From Planctomycetota bacterium (GTDB taxonomy: Bacteria > Planctomycetota > UBA1135 > GCA-002686595), in the NCBI GenBank assembly GCA_026692705.1, contig JAPLOE010000132.1, forward strand, positions 1-43,598: a stretch of DNA of 43,598 nt. The letters are read 5' to 3'. Of this stretch, positions 1 through 10,642 are shown in pieces; within the stretch, counting starts at the first letter, position 1, and every line of letters begins with the position of its first letter. The notes under the pieces were generated by a model that saw only the letters and a program-made list of their open reading frames with translations, was not told the origin of the DNA and did no database searches. The position numbers and the translations under genes are program-made.

Positions 1-44
1 CAGTTTGCAGGAAAAATTGCTCTGGCTCGGTATTTCTCGACCCG

Positions 45-899
45 CTAGCGCGATTCGGCGTCCGGCGATTCCGCCGCTTCGTCGAGCGGTGCTTCGACTT
101 CGCTCGAGCCGGCGCTCGCCTTCGACTTGAGCCACGACGTACCCGAGAACGCGAGCCACGCGAGGCCGCCGAGCACGGCGAGGGCGAAGACGGCGATCGT
201 GAGCTTGACCGGCGTCGAGAGCTGCGAGAGCTCCGCGTTGCCCAGGCCCGACTTCGCCTCGACCTTGTTGAACTGCAGGATGCGCTCGCCGGCGCGATCC
301 TTGTTGCGCGAGATGCTCGCTCCCGCGCCGCTCGGGGCCGGGCCGAAGCCGGTGTCGATCGCTGCGGGTCGCGGCGCGGTCGAGGGCGGAGGCGGCGGAG
401 GCGAACGGCGCTCGATGCGCGGCTCGGCTCCGGCGGGCGCGAAGGACGGAGTCGGAGCCGCACGCGGCGGAGGCGGAGCGCTGAACTGCGTCGGAGCGCT
501 CGCGCGCGGCAGCTCGTCCTCGCCCTCGAGCTCGATCTCGTCGACGTCGAACCGCGGCTTCGCGGGCGGCGGCGTGGCGCGCGCGGCCGGCGGCGGAGCG
601 AGGGCCACGTCGGTCTCGTCGGCGCGGAAGCGCAGCAGCAGCTCGCCCAGCTGGAACTCGCGCTGGTCGACCAGCTCGAGCCGCGTCACGCGCGACGACT
701 CGTGCACGACGCCGTTGCGCGAGCCTTCGTCGACGACGAACCAGCGCTCGCCCTCGCGTTCGAGATGCGCGTGCCGACGCGAGATCGAGGCGTGGCGGAG
801 CTGGATCGAGCACTCCGGCGCGCGCCCGAGCACGTCGCCCTCGTGCAGCGTGAAGTGCTTGCCGACGTCGGGCCCCGAGAGCACGAAGAGTTGCGCCAC
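45..899 (-). CDS. FHA-domain protein with C-terminal membrane anchor
   Basis: 284 residues from a GTG start whose last base pairs with the stop of the upstream glutaredoxin-like gene (TAGTG), so the two are probably translated together. Residues 1-95 form a forkhead-associated domain, which binds phosphothreonine peptides: GR at 25-26, the SISRRHAHL block near 38-46 and the SRNG turn at 60-63 are all present. Residues 97-200 are rich in proline and alanine and look like a flexible linker. A single hydrophobic segment at about 233-253 is followed by a short acidic tail, so the FHA domain should be cytoplasmic on a tail-anchored protein. It probably recruits partners phosphorylated by Ser/Thr kinases, but no kinase lies in the window. 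The domain call is firm; the partner is unknown. Confidence 0.85.
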   Translation of the reverse strand: MAQLFVLSGPDVGKHFTLHEGDVLGRAPECSIQLRHASISRRHAHLEREGERWFVVDEGSRNGVVHESSRVTRLELVDQREFQLGELLLRFRADETDVALAPPPAARATPPPAKPRFDVDEIELEGEDELPRASAPTQFSAPPPPRAAPTPSFAPAGAEPRIERRSPPPPPPSTAPRPAAIDTGFGPAPSGAGASISRNKDRAGERILQFNKVEAKSGLGNAELSQLSTPVKLTIAVFALAVLGGLAWLAFSGTSWLKSKASAGSSEVEAPLDEAAESPDAESR

Positions 900-1213
900 T
901 AGCCCTGTGCCTCCTGCGCCCGCAGCCATTCGGCCGCGAGACGCTCGAACTTGCGCTGGAATTCCGCGGCGCTCATGCGCCCCTTGAAGGCCAGCTTGCC
1001 GCCGATCTCGAGCACCGGGATCGAGCGTCCCCAGCGCTCCTCGAGCGCCGGATCCGCCGCGATGTCGACCTCGGTGAGTTCCCACTCGCGCTCGACGCGC
1101 GCGTGGGCCAGCTCGCGCTTGAGTTCCTCGCACAGGCCGCAGCCGGCGCGTGTGTAGAGCACGAGCGGCACCGGTCGTGCACGCTTGCGTCCGAAACCGA
1201 GGAACGGGCCCAC
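899..1213 (-). CDS. glutaredoxin-like thiol-disulfide protein (DUF836 type)
   Basis: About 104 residues from the GTG at 1213. The frame stays open upstream to 1357, but that extension would overlap the divergent ABC gene and has no family resemblance. The protein shows the thioredoxin-fold start PLVLYTRAGCGLC with CxxC at residues 25-28, the cis-proline loop SIPVLEIGG, and a final helix, as in small glutaredoxin-like proteins of the DUF836 family. It probably reduces or oxidises cytoplasmic thiols. Its stop overlaps the start of the FHA gene by one base, so the two form a small operon. The exact start is uncertain because GTG codons at 1213 and 1234 are both possible. Confidence 0.8.
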   Translation of the reverse strand: MGPFLGFGRKRARPVPLVLYTRAGCGLCEELKRELAHARVEREWELTEVDIAADPALEERWGRSIPVLEIGGKLAFKGRMSAAEFQRKFERLAAEWLRAQEAQG

Positions 1214-1301
1214 GGCGGCAGAGGATAGCGCCACGCTCCGCGCTCGGCACGGACCCCGAGTGCTTCCCAAGCTCCGCGTCGGGCGACAGACTGGCCCGTG
1301 C

Positions 1302-2189
1302 ATGGCCGTTCCCACGCCCCGCCCGCTCGCCGTCGAAGTCCGCGGGCTGCGCCGCAACTATTCGACGGGTTTCCTTGGGCGCCCGCGCGAGGTCCTGCAC
1401 GGCCTCGAGCTCGAGATCGGACGCGGCGAGTTCATCGGGCTCGTCGGCCCCAACGGTTCGGGCAAGAGCACGCTGCTGCGGCTGCTCGCGGGAGTCGACG
1501 AGGTCGAGCAGGGCTCGATCCGCGTCTTCGGACACGCGCCCGACTCGCAGGCCGCCCGTCGCGCGACCGGCTTCTGCCCGGAGGACTCGCCGTTCCCGTC
1601 CGACCTCGCTGCACGCGACGTGCTCGCGTTGCTCGGTTCGCTGCACGGCCTCGGCGGTGCGGAGCTCGAGCGCCGCGCGAACGAGCTGCTCGTGCGAGTC
1701 GGACTGGCGGAGTCCGCGCGAACGAAGCTCGGGGCCTATTCGCGCGGAATGCTGCGGCGTTTCGGCATCGCTGCGAGCCTCTTGCACCAGCCCGAGCTCG
1801 TGCTGCTCGACGAGCCGACGGCCGGACTCGACGCGCCCGGTTACGCGGCGATCGACGGCCTGCTCGATGAGGTGCGCGCGCGCGGAGCGACGCTGGTCGT
1901 GTCCTCGCACTTGCTGGGCGAGCTGCACCAGCGCTGCGATCGCATCGTCGTGCTCGTCGAAGGGCGCATCGTCGCGAGCGGCTCGTCGGAGGAGCTCGTG
2001 CGCACGCTGGGGGCGTCCGCGCGGCTCGAGCTCGCGGTGGAGGGCCTCGATGCGAACGGGCTCGCGGAACTGCGGCGCGTCGCCGAGCAACGGGGTGGCC
2101 GCGTCGTCGCCGTGCAGCCGTCGCAGGCCGTGCTGGTCGAGCTCTACCGCCGCGCCGCAACCGGAAAAACACCGGGCGAAACGCCGTGA
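1302..2189 (+). CDS. ABC transporter ATP-binding protein
   Basis: 295 residues. It has Walker A GPNGSGKST (about 49-57), a signature of the YSRGM type that is usual in ABC-2 exporters, Walker B with D-loop (LVLLDEPTAGLD) and an H-loop (VVSSHLLGEL). The ATG at 1302 is chosen because the conserved domain begins right after it and the in-frame upstream stretch from 1185 is non-conserved and overlaps the divergent gene. The stop overlaps the GTG start of the membrane partner (GTGA at 2186-2189). Together with the next two genes it forms a tightly coupled operon, probably an ABC-2-like exporter. The substrate cannot be read from the sequence. Confidence 0.92.
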   Translation: MAVPTPRPLAVEVRGLRRNYSTGFLGRPREVLHGLELEIGRGEFIGLVGPNGSGKSTLLRLLAGVDEVEQGSIRVFGHAPDSQAARRATGFCPEDSPFPSDLAARDVLALLGSLHGLGGAELERRANELLVRVGLAESARTKLGAYSRGMLRRFGIAASLLHQPELVLLDEPTAGLDAPGYAAIDGLLDEVRARGATLVVSSHLLGELHQRCDRIVVLVEGRIVASGSSEELVRTLGASARLELAVEGLDANGLAELRRVAEQRGGRVVAVQPSQAVLVELYRRAATGKTPGETP

Positions 2190-3202
2190 ACGCCCGCGCC
2201 GCGCTGTTCGCGTTCCGGCGCGTGGCGAGCCCCGCGACGCTGGCCCTGATCGCGCTGCTCGCCTTCGCCGCGGCCGCGACGGAACGTTCGACGCCGCCGG
2301 CGCTCGCCCGCGAAGGCCTGTGGAATCTGGTGCTCGTGTGCGCCGTTCCGTTGCTCGTCGCGCGCGCGGCCGCGCACGGGGCGCGCCTCAACACGCGCGA
2401 GCGCAACTTCGTCGCCGCGTCTCCGCACTCCCCCGCCGCCTGGTTCCGCTCGAGCGTTCTCGGCCTCGCGGTGGCGACGCTGGTGACGCTCGCTCTCGCC
2501 GCAAGTTCGGCGGAGTTCTCGGCCACGAACGAGCCCGCGCGGCTCGCGCTCCGCGGAGTCGAACCTGCGCCGCAGTCCGCGGTTCTCGACGGACGCGCGC
2601 CCGTCCGCTGGAGCGCGAGCGCGGGCCACGGCGAGACGTTGCGGGTCGAGCTCGTGTTCGTGCCGGTCGGCACCAACGCGACGGTCGAGTTGCGCGCGCG
2701 CCGCGAATCGAAGCTGCAGAGCGCTCGCGCGCTCTTCAATCGCTCCGGTTCGATCGAGGTTTCGGCGCCGGAGGGCGACGGCGAGCTTTCGCTCGAGCTC
2801 GAGCGTGTCGAAGGCGACGCGCTGCTCCTGCTCGTCGGCGGAAACGTGCAGCGTTTCGTGCCCGCGGCCACTCCGCGGCTCGCTTCGGTCGTGCTCGCGC
2901 TGCACGCGGGGCTCGCGTTGTGGAGCTTGCTCGCGCTCGCGTTCGCGCTCGCGACTTGGATGGCCGCGGGGTACGCAGCGTCGCTCGCAGGCGCGCTCGC
3001 GCTGGGCCCGTGGCTCGCTGGCGACGAGTTCGCGAGCACGTGGTCTCCGTGGGGCCAGTTGTTCGACGCGCTCGCGCTCGCGGGAAAGGGCTACGTGCCG
3101 GCGGAGCCTTCGCTCGTGGCGCTCGGCGTCGCGGTGGCGCAGCTCGCGCTCGCCGGCGCGCTGTTCGCCGCAGGAATCCGGCGCGGAGGTCGCGGAGCAT
3201 GA
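2186..3202 (+). CDS. probable ABC transporter membrane subunit
   Basis: 338 residues, starting at a GTG that overlaps the stop of the ATPase gene. Three hydrophobic segments lie within the first 115 residues, followed by a mainly beta-rich extracytoplasmic stretch of about 110 residues, then a long hydrophobic block and a last segment ending in a basic tail. This is the usual shape of ABC-2-type permeases with a central external domain. No residue-level match to a named permease family is visible, so the role rests mainly on the overlap with the ATPase gene. It also overlaps the next gene by ATGA. Confidence 0.75.
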   Translation: MNARAALFAFRRVASPATLALIALLAFAAAATERSTPPALAREGLWNLVLVCAVPLLVARAAAHGARLNTRERNFVAASPHSPAAWFRSSVLGLAVATLVTLALAASSAEFSATNEPARLALRGVEPAPQSAVLDGRAPVRWSASAGHGETLRVELVFVPVGTNATVELRARRESKLQSARALFNRSGSIEVSAPEGDGELSLELERVEGDALLLLVGGNVQRFVPAATPRLASVVLALHAGLALWSLLALAFALATWMAAGYAASLAGALALGPWLAGDEFASTWSPWGQLFDALALAGKGYVPAEPSLVALGVAVAQLALAGALFAAGIRRGGRGA

Positions 3203-3783
3203 AGCCGCGCACGCGAAGGGTCCTGTGGATCGTGGTCGCGCTCCTCGCGCTCGCGACGTTCTGGGTTCCGGCCGCGCGGCCGCGGACCGGGCGTTCCTCG
3301 CTGACGATGCGCCTGCTCGGTCCGCTCGCCGGGCCCGTCGCCGCCGCGCAGTGGGTGCGCGTCGACCTGGCGATCCGCGCCGGCCGCACGGACCTCGCGC
3401 TCGCCCGCGCCGAGACGGCCTTCGAGCTCGCACCGACCTCGACCTCGGGCTGGTTCTTCCTGTCGCGGCACCTCGCGTTCGATCTGGCGTCGCCGGATCG
3501 CGAGCCGGATGCCGCCGTGCGCCAGCGCTGGGTCGAAGCGGCGCTCGCGCTCGCCGCGCGCGGCGAAGCGCAGGCCTCCGATCCGGCGGAGCTCGCCTTC
3601 TGGCAGGGCCTGCTGCTCGCTCACACCGCGGAAATCGAGCCGGAACTCGCGCGCTGGGGCGGGGCGGCAGCGCTCTGGGAGCGTGCGGCCGGCCATTTCG
3701 AGCGCGCGGCCCAGCTCGGCCACCCCGACGCCGCCGTCGCCGCCACGTCTGCGCGCGAGCTCGCCGCCGACTCCGCCCGCTGA
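3199..3783 (+). CDS. membrane-anchored TPR-like protein of the ABC operon
   Basis: 194 residues, with its ATG overlapping the permease stop (ATGA). One N-terminal transmembrane segment (about residues 9-22, basic residues before it) is followed by helical repeats rich in Ala, Leu and Arg that resemble degenerate tetratricopeptide or SEL1-type units, for example ALARAETAFELAP and FERAAQLGHPDAA. It is probably an accessory subunit of the transporter encoded just upstream. No enzymatic motif is visible. The gene is well supported by overlap and codon use; the function is not known. Confidence 0.72.
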   Translation: MKPRTRRVLWIVVALLALATFWVPAARPRTGRSSLTMRLLGPLAGPVAAAQWVRVDLAIRAGRTDLALARAETAFELAPTSTSGWFFLSRHLAFDLASPDREPDAAVRQRWVEAALALAARGEAQASDPAELAFWQGLLLAHTAEIEPELARWGGAAALWERAAGHFERAAQLGHPDAAVAATSARELAADSAR

Positions 3784-3838
3784 CTCCGACATTTCTGCAA
3801 CCTCGCACGCCAGCCGCGCGGGCTAGGATTTCGCCCCT

Positions 3839-4516
3839 GTGATCCCGTTGGCCCTCCTCGAAGGCCTGGGCGAGCTCGTCCAAGGCTACATCGAGCGCTT
3901 CCACTACCTCGGAGCGTTCGTGGTGCTGCTCCTGTGCGGCATCGGCCTGCCGCTGCCCGAAGAAATCACGCTGGTCGCCTGCGGCTACCTCCTGCACGAG
4001 GGCCGGGTCGAATTCCTCCCGGTGACGCTGGTGTGCAGCTCGGCGATCCTGCTCGGCGATTCGATCCCCTACTGGTTCGGGCGCATCTACGGCATGCGCG
4101 CGCTGCAGGGCCGCTGGATCCGCCGCGTGCTGCACCCCGAGCGCTTCGCGCGCCTCGAGGAGAAGTTCAAGACCCACGGCCTGTGGGCGACGTTCCTGCT
4201 GCGCTTCATGCCGGGGGCGCGCATCGCGGGCTACTTCCTCGTCGGGTCGATGAAGATGAGCTTCGGCCGCTTCCTGCTGATCGACGCGCTCGGTGTCGCG
4301 GTCAGCGTGCCGGCCTCGATCTGGGCGGCGCGGTATGCGGCCGGGAAGCTCGCCGAGGGCGGCCATGGCGGGCTCGTGAAGCTCGCGATCCTGATCGGGG
4401 TGGTGCTCGCGCTCGCTCTGGCCGGCAGGTTCCTGCGCAAGCGGGAGCGCCCGCCGCCCCCGCCGGACCCGGCTCAGGAGCCCCGTCCGGACTCCGACGG
4501 CCCGCCGCGGAGTTAG
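3839..4516 (+). CDS. DedA/VTT-family membrane protein
   Basis: 225 residues from a GTG start. It contains the DedA hallmarks: the G-[IL]-PLPEE segment at about 37-43, a re-entrant loop region, and FLLRFMPGARIAGYFLVGS near 120-138, which carries the conserved RF-x-PG-x-R motif. About five hydrophobic segments are present, with a proline-rich charged C-terminal tail. DedA proteins are inner-membrane proteins tied to phospholipid flipping (for example undecaprenyl phosphate recycling) and membrane potential. It stands alone between the ABC operon and hppA. Confidence 0.9.
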   Translation: MIPLALLEGLGELVQGYIERFHYLGAFVVLLLCGIGLPLPEEITLVACGYLLHEGRVEFLPVTLVCSSAILLGDSIPYWFGRIYGMRALQGRWIRRVLHPERFARLEEKFKTHGLWATFLLRFMPGARIAGYFLVGSMKMSFGRFLLIDALGVAVSVPASIWAARYAAGKLAEGGHGGLVKLAILIGVVLALALAGRFLRKRERPPPPPDPAQEPRPDSDGPPRS

Positions 4517-4822
4517 CTCCGACGCCCCGGCGGCCCGGGCCTGCCCGGACGGGCCCGATCCGGCACGTTCTTCCGCCGAAAACCCGCCCGGAGCGGGCTC
4601 CGCGGGCTGGATCCGGGCGGCCAGGTCGAGGGGCGATTGACCCTGTGGGGGCCGACCGTAGACTCTTCGCCCTCATCCATCGGCGGACCCCCGGCTCGCG
4701 GCCGGAACCTACCCTGGGCCCGCCCTCGAATCCTCCCGACGAAACCGTCCCCGACGATCCAGCGCCGGAGCCTCTCGCAGCTCCCCGGCGCTCCCTCTCC
4801 CTAGCCCCCGAGATCCCCAGGC
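4517..4822 (+). other. intergenic region upstream of hppA
   Basis: This 306-bp stretch has no convincing gene. The first part is a run of C/G-rich inverted elements that could end the DedA transcript. A sigma70-like promoter candidate lies at 4637-4664, leaving a leader of roughly 150 bases before the hppA ATG. I see no recognisable riboswitch. Confidence 0.5.
4637..4664 (+). promoter_or_regulatory. candidate sigma70-type promoter for hppA
   Basis: TTGACC (4637-4642) and TAGACT (4659-4664) are separated by 16 bp, both close to the consensus and unusual in such GC-rich DNA. They lie upstream of the pyrophosphatase gene in the right orientation. This is a sequence match only. Confidence 0.45.
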
Positions 4823-6919
<2,097 letters not shown>

Positions 6920-6942
6920 CCACGAACCACCGGGATTCGCTC

Positions 6943-6982
6943 GCGCGCCCCGCCCCGGCCAGCCGGCTGAGGCGGGGCGCGC
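6943..6982 (+). terminator. hairpin after hppA
   Basis: A perfect 12-bp GC stem (6943-6954 with 6971-6982) encloses a 16-base loop and starts 24 bases after the hppA stop. Only a weak T-containing stretch (TGTCTTGT) follows, so it is a likely but not textbook intrinsic terminator. Confidence 0.6.
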
Positions 6983-7065
6983 TGTCTTGTGGCCCATTGC
7001 GGGTTCCCCCGACCCGTGGGCTATAGTCGTCCCTGTTCCTCCGCCTTTTCTCAGGACCTAGTGCC

Positions 7066-7473
7066 ATCGAATCCCTAGCGCTCGCCGCCACCGCGGCCCA
7101 CCTCGCCGACCAGAAGAAGGGCACGCAAGTGCGCGTGCTCGAACTCACGGAATCCAACCGCGTGACGGACTTCGTGGTCCTCGCCTCGGGCCAGTCGCGC
7201 CCGCAGGTGCGCGCGATGTACGAGGAGATCCACTCGCGCCTCAAGGCCGCCGGGGTGCGCCATGCGCGCGCCGAGGGTCTCGATCTGGGCTGGTGGATCC
7301 TGCTCGACTTCGGCGATGTCGTCGTGCACCTCCTGCAGCCCGAAGCGCGCCAGTACTACGACCTCGACGGCCTGTTCCGCGAGGCGAAGGAAGTCGATTG
7401 GAAGAAGCTCGCCCAGGTTGAGCTCCCGGCCGCGAAGACTCGGAGGGCGCGCAGGGCGGGCGGAGCGAGCTAG
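7066..7473 (+). CDS. rsfS: ribosomal silencing factor RsfS
   Basis: RsfS (YbeB/Iojap family) binds ribosomal protein uL14 and blocks joining of the subunits when nutrients are low. The core fits well: DFVVLASGQSRPQVRAM, EGLDLGWWILLDFGDVVVHLL and YYDLDGLF. The family needs an N-terminal helix, encoded here by IESLALAATAAHLADQKKG, which begins at an ATC codon at 7066. No ATG, GTG or TTG lies in this frame between the upstream stop at 7024 and the GTG at 7129. AGGA sits nine bases before the ATC. I therefore propose a start at 7066, by rare initiation or a hidden indel; starting at 7129 would delete the conserved helix. The tail after about residue 115 is basic. Confidence 0.85.
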   Translation: MESLALAATAAHLADQKKGTQVRVLELTESNRVTDFVVLASGQSRPQVRAMYEEIHSRLKAAGVRHARAEGLDLGWWILLDFGDVVVHLLQPEARQYYDLDGLFREAKEVDWKKLAQVELPAAKTRRARRAGGAS

Positions 7474-7591
7474 CGCAGGAGCGGGACAGGGCCGGGGGAG
7501 AGCGAGCGGCGTTTCCGAGGGGTAGCTGGCGCAGGGCAGGCGGAAACCGTGCAATGGCGGGCCGTCGGACGAGCAGTTCGGCGAGACCCGC

Positions 7592-9319
7592 ATGGAGTGG
7601 CACGACTGGAAGCCGGAGACGTTTGAACTCGCGCGGGAACGCGGAGTGCCGGTGTTCCTGTTCGTGGGCGCCTCGTGGTGCAGGTTCTGTCGCGAGCTGG
7701 AGTCGCGCGTGCTGGCGACGCCGATCGTCGATGCGCTGCTGACGTCGCGTTTCGTCGCGATCCACGTCGACAAGGACCGCCGGCCGGATCTCGCGGCGCG
7801 CTACTCGCGCGGCGGTTGGCCGACGCTCGCGTACCTCGACGACCAGGGCGAGGCGATCGCGTCCGATGGGTTCCTCGAGCCCGAGGCCTTGCTCGTGCGG
7901 CTCGAGCTCGTCAGCGCCTACTGGTCCGACCAGCACGATGCGGTGCGGCGTCGGCTCGCGGAAGCGGCGGATCGAGTCGCCGAGGAGCCACACGCGCGCG
8001 CGGAGCTCGCCCACGACCTCCCGGAGACGATCGCGGCCGCGCTGCTGGAGAGCGCCGACCCGGTGCACGGCGGCTGGGGCACGCGCCACAAGTTCCCCCA
8101 CCCCGATGCGCTCGAGTTCGCGCTGCAGCGCTGGTCGCGCACGGGTGACGAGGCGCTGCGCAAGCTCGTGCTGCGCACGCTGCGCAACATGCAGGTGGGC
8201 GAGATCCACGACCGCGTCGACGGCGGCTTCTACCGCTTCGCGACCGCGCCCGACTGGAGCGGCCCGCACCACGAGAAGGTGCTCGACAGCAACGCGCAGC
8301 GCCTGCGCGCATATGTCGAAGCGAGCCAGGCCCTCGGCGAGGCGAGCTTCCGCGACACCGCCGAAGGCTGCGTGCGGTTCCTCGCCGGCACGCTGTTCGA
8401 TCCGGCGCTCGGGGCTTTCCGCGGCAGCCAGGACGCGGATCCGGTCTACGCGCACCTGCGCACGCGCGAGGCGCGCGCCGCCCACGGCACGCCGGCCTGC
8501 GACCCGACGATCTTCGCCAACTGGAACGCGCTCGCGGTCTCGGCGTTGCTGCGCGCCGGTGTCGTGCTCGAGCGCCCCGACTGCACCGAGCTCGCGCTGC
8601 GGGCGCTCGACTTCGTCGTCGAGGAGCTGGTCGACGGCTCCGAGGGCATCCACCACTTCTGGGACGGCACGTTCCACCTTCCCGGCCTGCTCACCGACCC
8701 GGCGCACGTGCTCGGCGCGCTGGTCGACGCGGCGCAGTACTCCGGCCGCTCGCGCTACCTGCGTGTCGCCGAGAGCGTGGCGAGCTCCACCGTCACGACG
8801 CTCGCCGCCGAACGCGGCGGCTTCTGGGACACGCGCCACGACCCGTCGCTGCGCGGCCCGCTGCGCCGCCGCGAGCGCTCGCTCGCCGACAACTCGCGCC
8901 TCGCCGAGGCCCTGCTCGCGCTGTCCGTGCTCACGCGCAATCCGCGCTGGCGGGACCTCGCGCGCGAGACGCTCGCGTCCTTCGCCGGCGACTACCGCCG
9001 CCACGGCCCCGCGATCGCCGCCTACGGGCGCGCCGTCGACCTCTACCTCAATCCGCCCGTGCACGTCGTGATCGTCGGACTGCCCGACGCGGACGACACG
9101 CGCGCGCTGCAGCGGGCCGCGCTCGCACCCTATGTCGCCAGTCGCGTCGTGCAGGTGGTCGCACCGCAGGCGGATCGTGACCTGCTCGAACGGCTCGAGC
9201 TTCCTTGGGAAGGCGGCGTGGCGCACGCTTATGTGAGCCGCGAGCGCGAGAGCTTCGCCGAGACGGTGGATCCGCTCAGGCTGCCGGCGTTGATGACGCG
9301 CGTCGAAGCGGGCGTGTAG
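7592..9319 (+). CDS. DUF255 thioredoxin-domain protein (YyaL/SPATA20 type)
   Basis: 575 residues, somewhat shorter than typical members. Residues 1-120 form a thioredoxin-like domain with ASWCRFC (Cys30, Cys33) and a cis-Pro in GGWPTLAYLD. The remainder is an alpha/alpha toroid of the six-hairpin glycosidase type: DPVHGGWGTRHKFPHPD, DGGFYRFATAPDWSGPHHEKVLDSNAQ and FANWNALAVSALLRAG are characteristic. The N-terminal HNPVDWYPWG block of the family is reduced to EWHDWKPETF. Function in bacteria is not settled; a redox or carbohydrate-related role is assumed. The start at 7592 places the tryptophan-rich N-terminus first. Confidence 0.88.
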   Translation: MEWHDWKPETFELARERGVPVFLFVGASWCRFCRELESRVLATPIVDALLTSRFVAIHVDKDRRPDLAARYSRGGWPTLAYLDDQGEAIASDGFLEPEALLVRLELVSAYWSDQHDAVRRRLAEAADRVAEEPHARAELAHDLPETIAAALLESADPVHGGWGTRHKFPHPDALEFALQRWSRTGDEALRKLVLRTLRNMQVGEIHDRVDGGFYRFATAPDWSGPHHEKVLDSNAQRLRAYVEASQALGEASFRDTAEGCVRFLAGTLFDPALGAFRGSQDADPVYAHLRTREARAAHGTPACDPTIFANWNALAVSALLRAGVVLERPDCTELALRALDFVVEELVDGSEGIHHFWDGTFHLPGLLTDPAHVLGALVDAAQYSGRSRYLRVAESVASSTVTTLAAERGGFWDTRHDPSLRGPLRRRERSLADNSRLAEALLALSVLTRNPRWRDLARETLASFAGDYRRHGPAIAAYGRAVDLYLNPPVHVVIVGLPDADDTRALQRAALAPYVASRVVQVVAPQADRDLLERLELPWEGGVAHAYVSRERESFAETVDPLRLPALMTRVEAGV

Positions 9320-9389
9320 TTCCGCGCGCCAGCGCGTTCGACGAACACCATGGGCGGACGGAGCCTCTGACCCTCTCAGCTGAGCTCGT

Positions 9390-10574
9390 TCACGCCTCTG
9401 GTTTCCCTCCGCTCGCTCCGCTCTCCGTGTCTGCTGCCCCCATTCCCCACCAGCCGACACAACACCCGATCAACGCGACACCGATCATCGGCCAATAGGC
9501 CACCGCGCCCGCGCGATGGAAGATCGGCGTCGCGACGAGCAGCGTGAGCGCATGCGCGGCGATGTTCATCGTCCCGTACAACGACTGCGCCGTCGCCGAG
9601 TGGCTCGCCGGGACGGCGCGCGAGAGCTGCGTCATCACCGCGAGATGCGCGGCAGAAAACGTGAGCGCGTGCAGCCACTGCACGCCGAACAGCACGCCGA
9701 GGTCGGTCGAGAGCGCGAGCGCGGACCAGCGCAGCGTGCAGCCGACGAGCGCGAGGCCGAGCAGGCCGCGCGGGCCGAAACGTGCGACGAGCGGCCTCGC
9801 GGCGGCGAAGAGCAGCGCTTCGGCGACGACACCTTCGGACCACAGCAGGCCGATCTCGTCGGTGGAATGGCCCGCGGCGGTCCAGTGCAGCGTCGAGAAG
9901 ACGTAGTACACCGCGTGCGAAGCCTGCACGATGCCACCGCCGACGAGCACGGCGAGCACGCGCCGGTCGGCGAGCACGCTCGCGACGGGCATGCTCGGTC
10001 GCGGGCCACGCTCGCGCACGGGATCGGGTGGCAACGCGGGCGCGGCGAGGGCGCCAAGCGCGAGCAGGCCGAGCAGCAGGATCCAAGTGCGCGACTCGTG
10101 ACCATCGGCGATCAGGCGGCCGCCGACGGTGCTCGCGACGACGAACGAAACCGAGCCCCACAGACGCATGCGCCCGTAATCGAGGCCGCGCTCGCGCGCC
10201 TGCAGGAGCAACAGGTTCTCGCCCAGCGGCAGCAGCGCCGCGTGCACGCCCGCGAACAGGATGGTGAGCGCGAGCAACAACGGGAACAGCTCGCCCGCTT
10301 GCTGCGGCACGAGTCCGAACGGCAGGAACGCGAGCGTCGACGCGAACGCGATGCCGATCAGCCAGCGCCGGCGGTGCCCGCTGCGGTCGACGAAGTGCGC
10401 CCACAGCGGCGACGCGAGGCCGCGGGTCACGGCCCAGGCGAGCGCGAGCGAACCGATCTGCGCGTCGTCGAGCCCGCGCTCTTCCAGCCACGCGGGCCAG
10501 AACGGCAGGTACAGCCCGAGCACGCTGAACGCCGCGGCGATGAACAGGCCCAGACGAAACGGATCGGAACGCAT
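9390..10574 (-). CDS. MFS transporter of the HcaT/PPP-like family
   Basis: 394 residues with about 12 transmembrane segments. The loop after TM4 reads LDYGRMRLWGSVSFVVAS, a typical block of MFS_1-like proteins related to the E. coli phenylpropionate permease HcaT and nucleoside symporters. The N-terminal repeat has LWAHFVDRSGHRRRWL between TM2 and TM3. It probably is a proton symporter for a small organic molecule; the substrate cannot be inferred. It converges with the DUF255 gene across 70 bases that hold no obvious terminator. Confidence 0.88.
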   Translation of the reverse strand: MRSDPFRLGLFIAAAFSVLGLYLPFWPAWLEERGLDDAQIGSLALAWAVTRGLASPLWAHFVDRSGHRRRWLIGIAFASTLAFLPFGLVPQQAGELFPLLLALTILFAGVHAALLPLGENLLLLQARERGLDYGRMRLWGSVSFVVASTVGGRLIADGHESRTWILLLGLLALGALAAPALPPDPVRERGPRPSMPVASVLADRRVLAVLVGGGIVQASHAVYYVFSTLHWTAAGHSTDEIGLLWSEGVVAEALLFAAARPLVARFGPRGLLGLALVGCTLRWSALALSTDLGVLFGVQWLHALTFSAAHLAVMTQLSRAVPASHSATAQSLYGTMNIAAHALTLLVATPIFHRAGAVAYWPMIGVALIGCCVGWWGMGAADTESGASGGKPEA

Positions 10575-10642
10575 CGAGCCGCGCAGCGTACGGTCCGTGC
10601 TCCCCTCGTGTCAGTCCCGGCGCAGCGCGTCCGGGTCGAGGC

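Noticed and set aside
1150-3783. An 877-codon plus-strand frame overlapping the ABC operon
   Set aside because: It reads most of the operon in a wrong frame (Arg/Ala-rich) and only joins the TPR-like protein at its end; that gene has its own ATG overlap.
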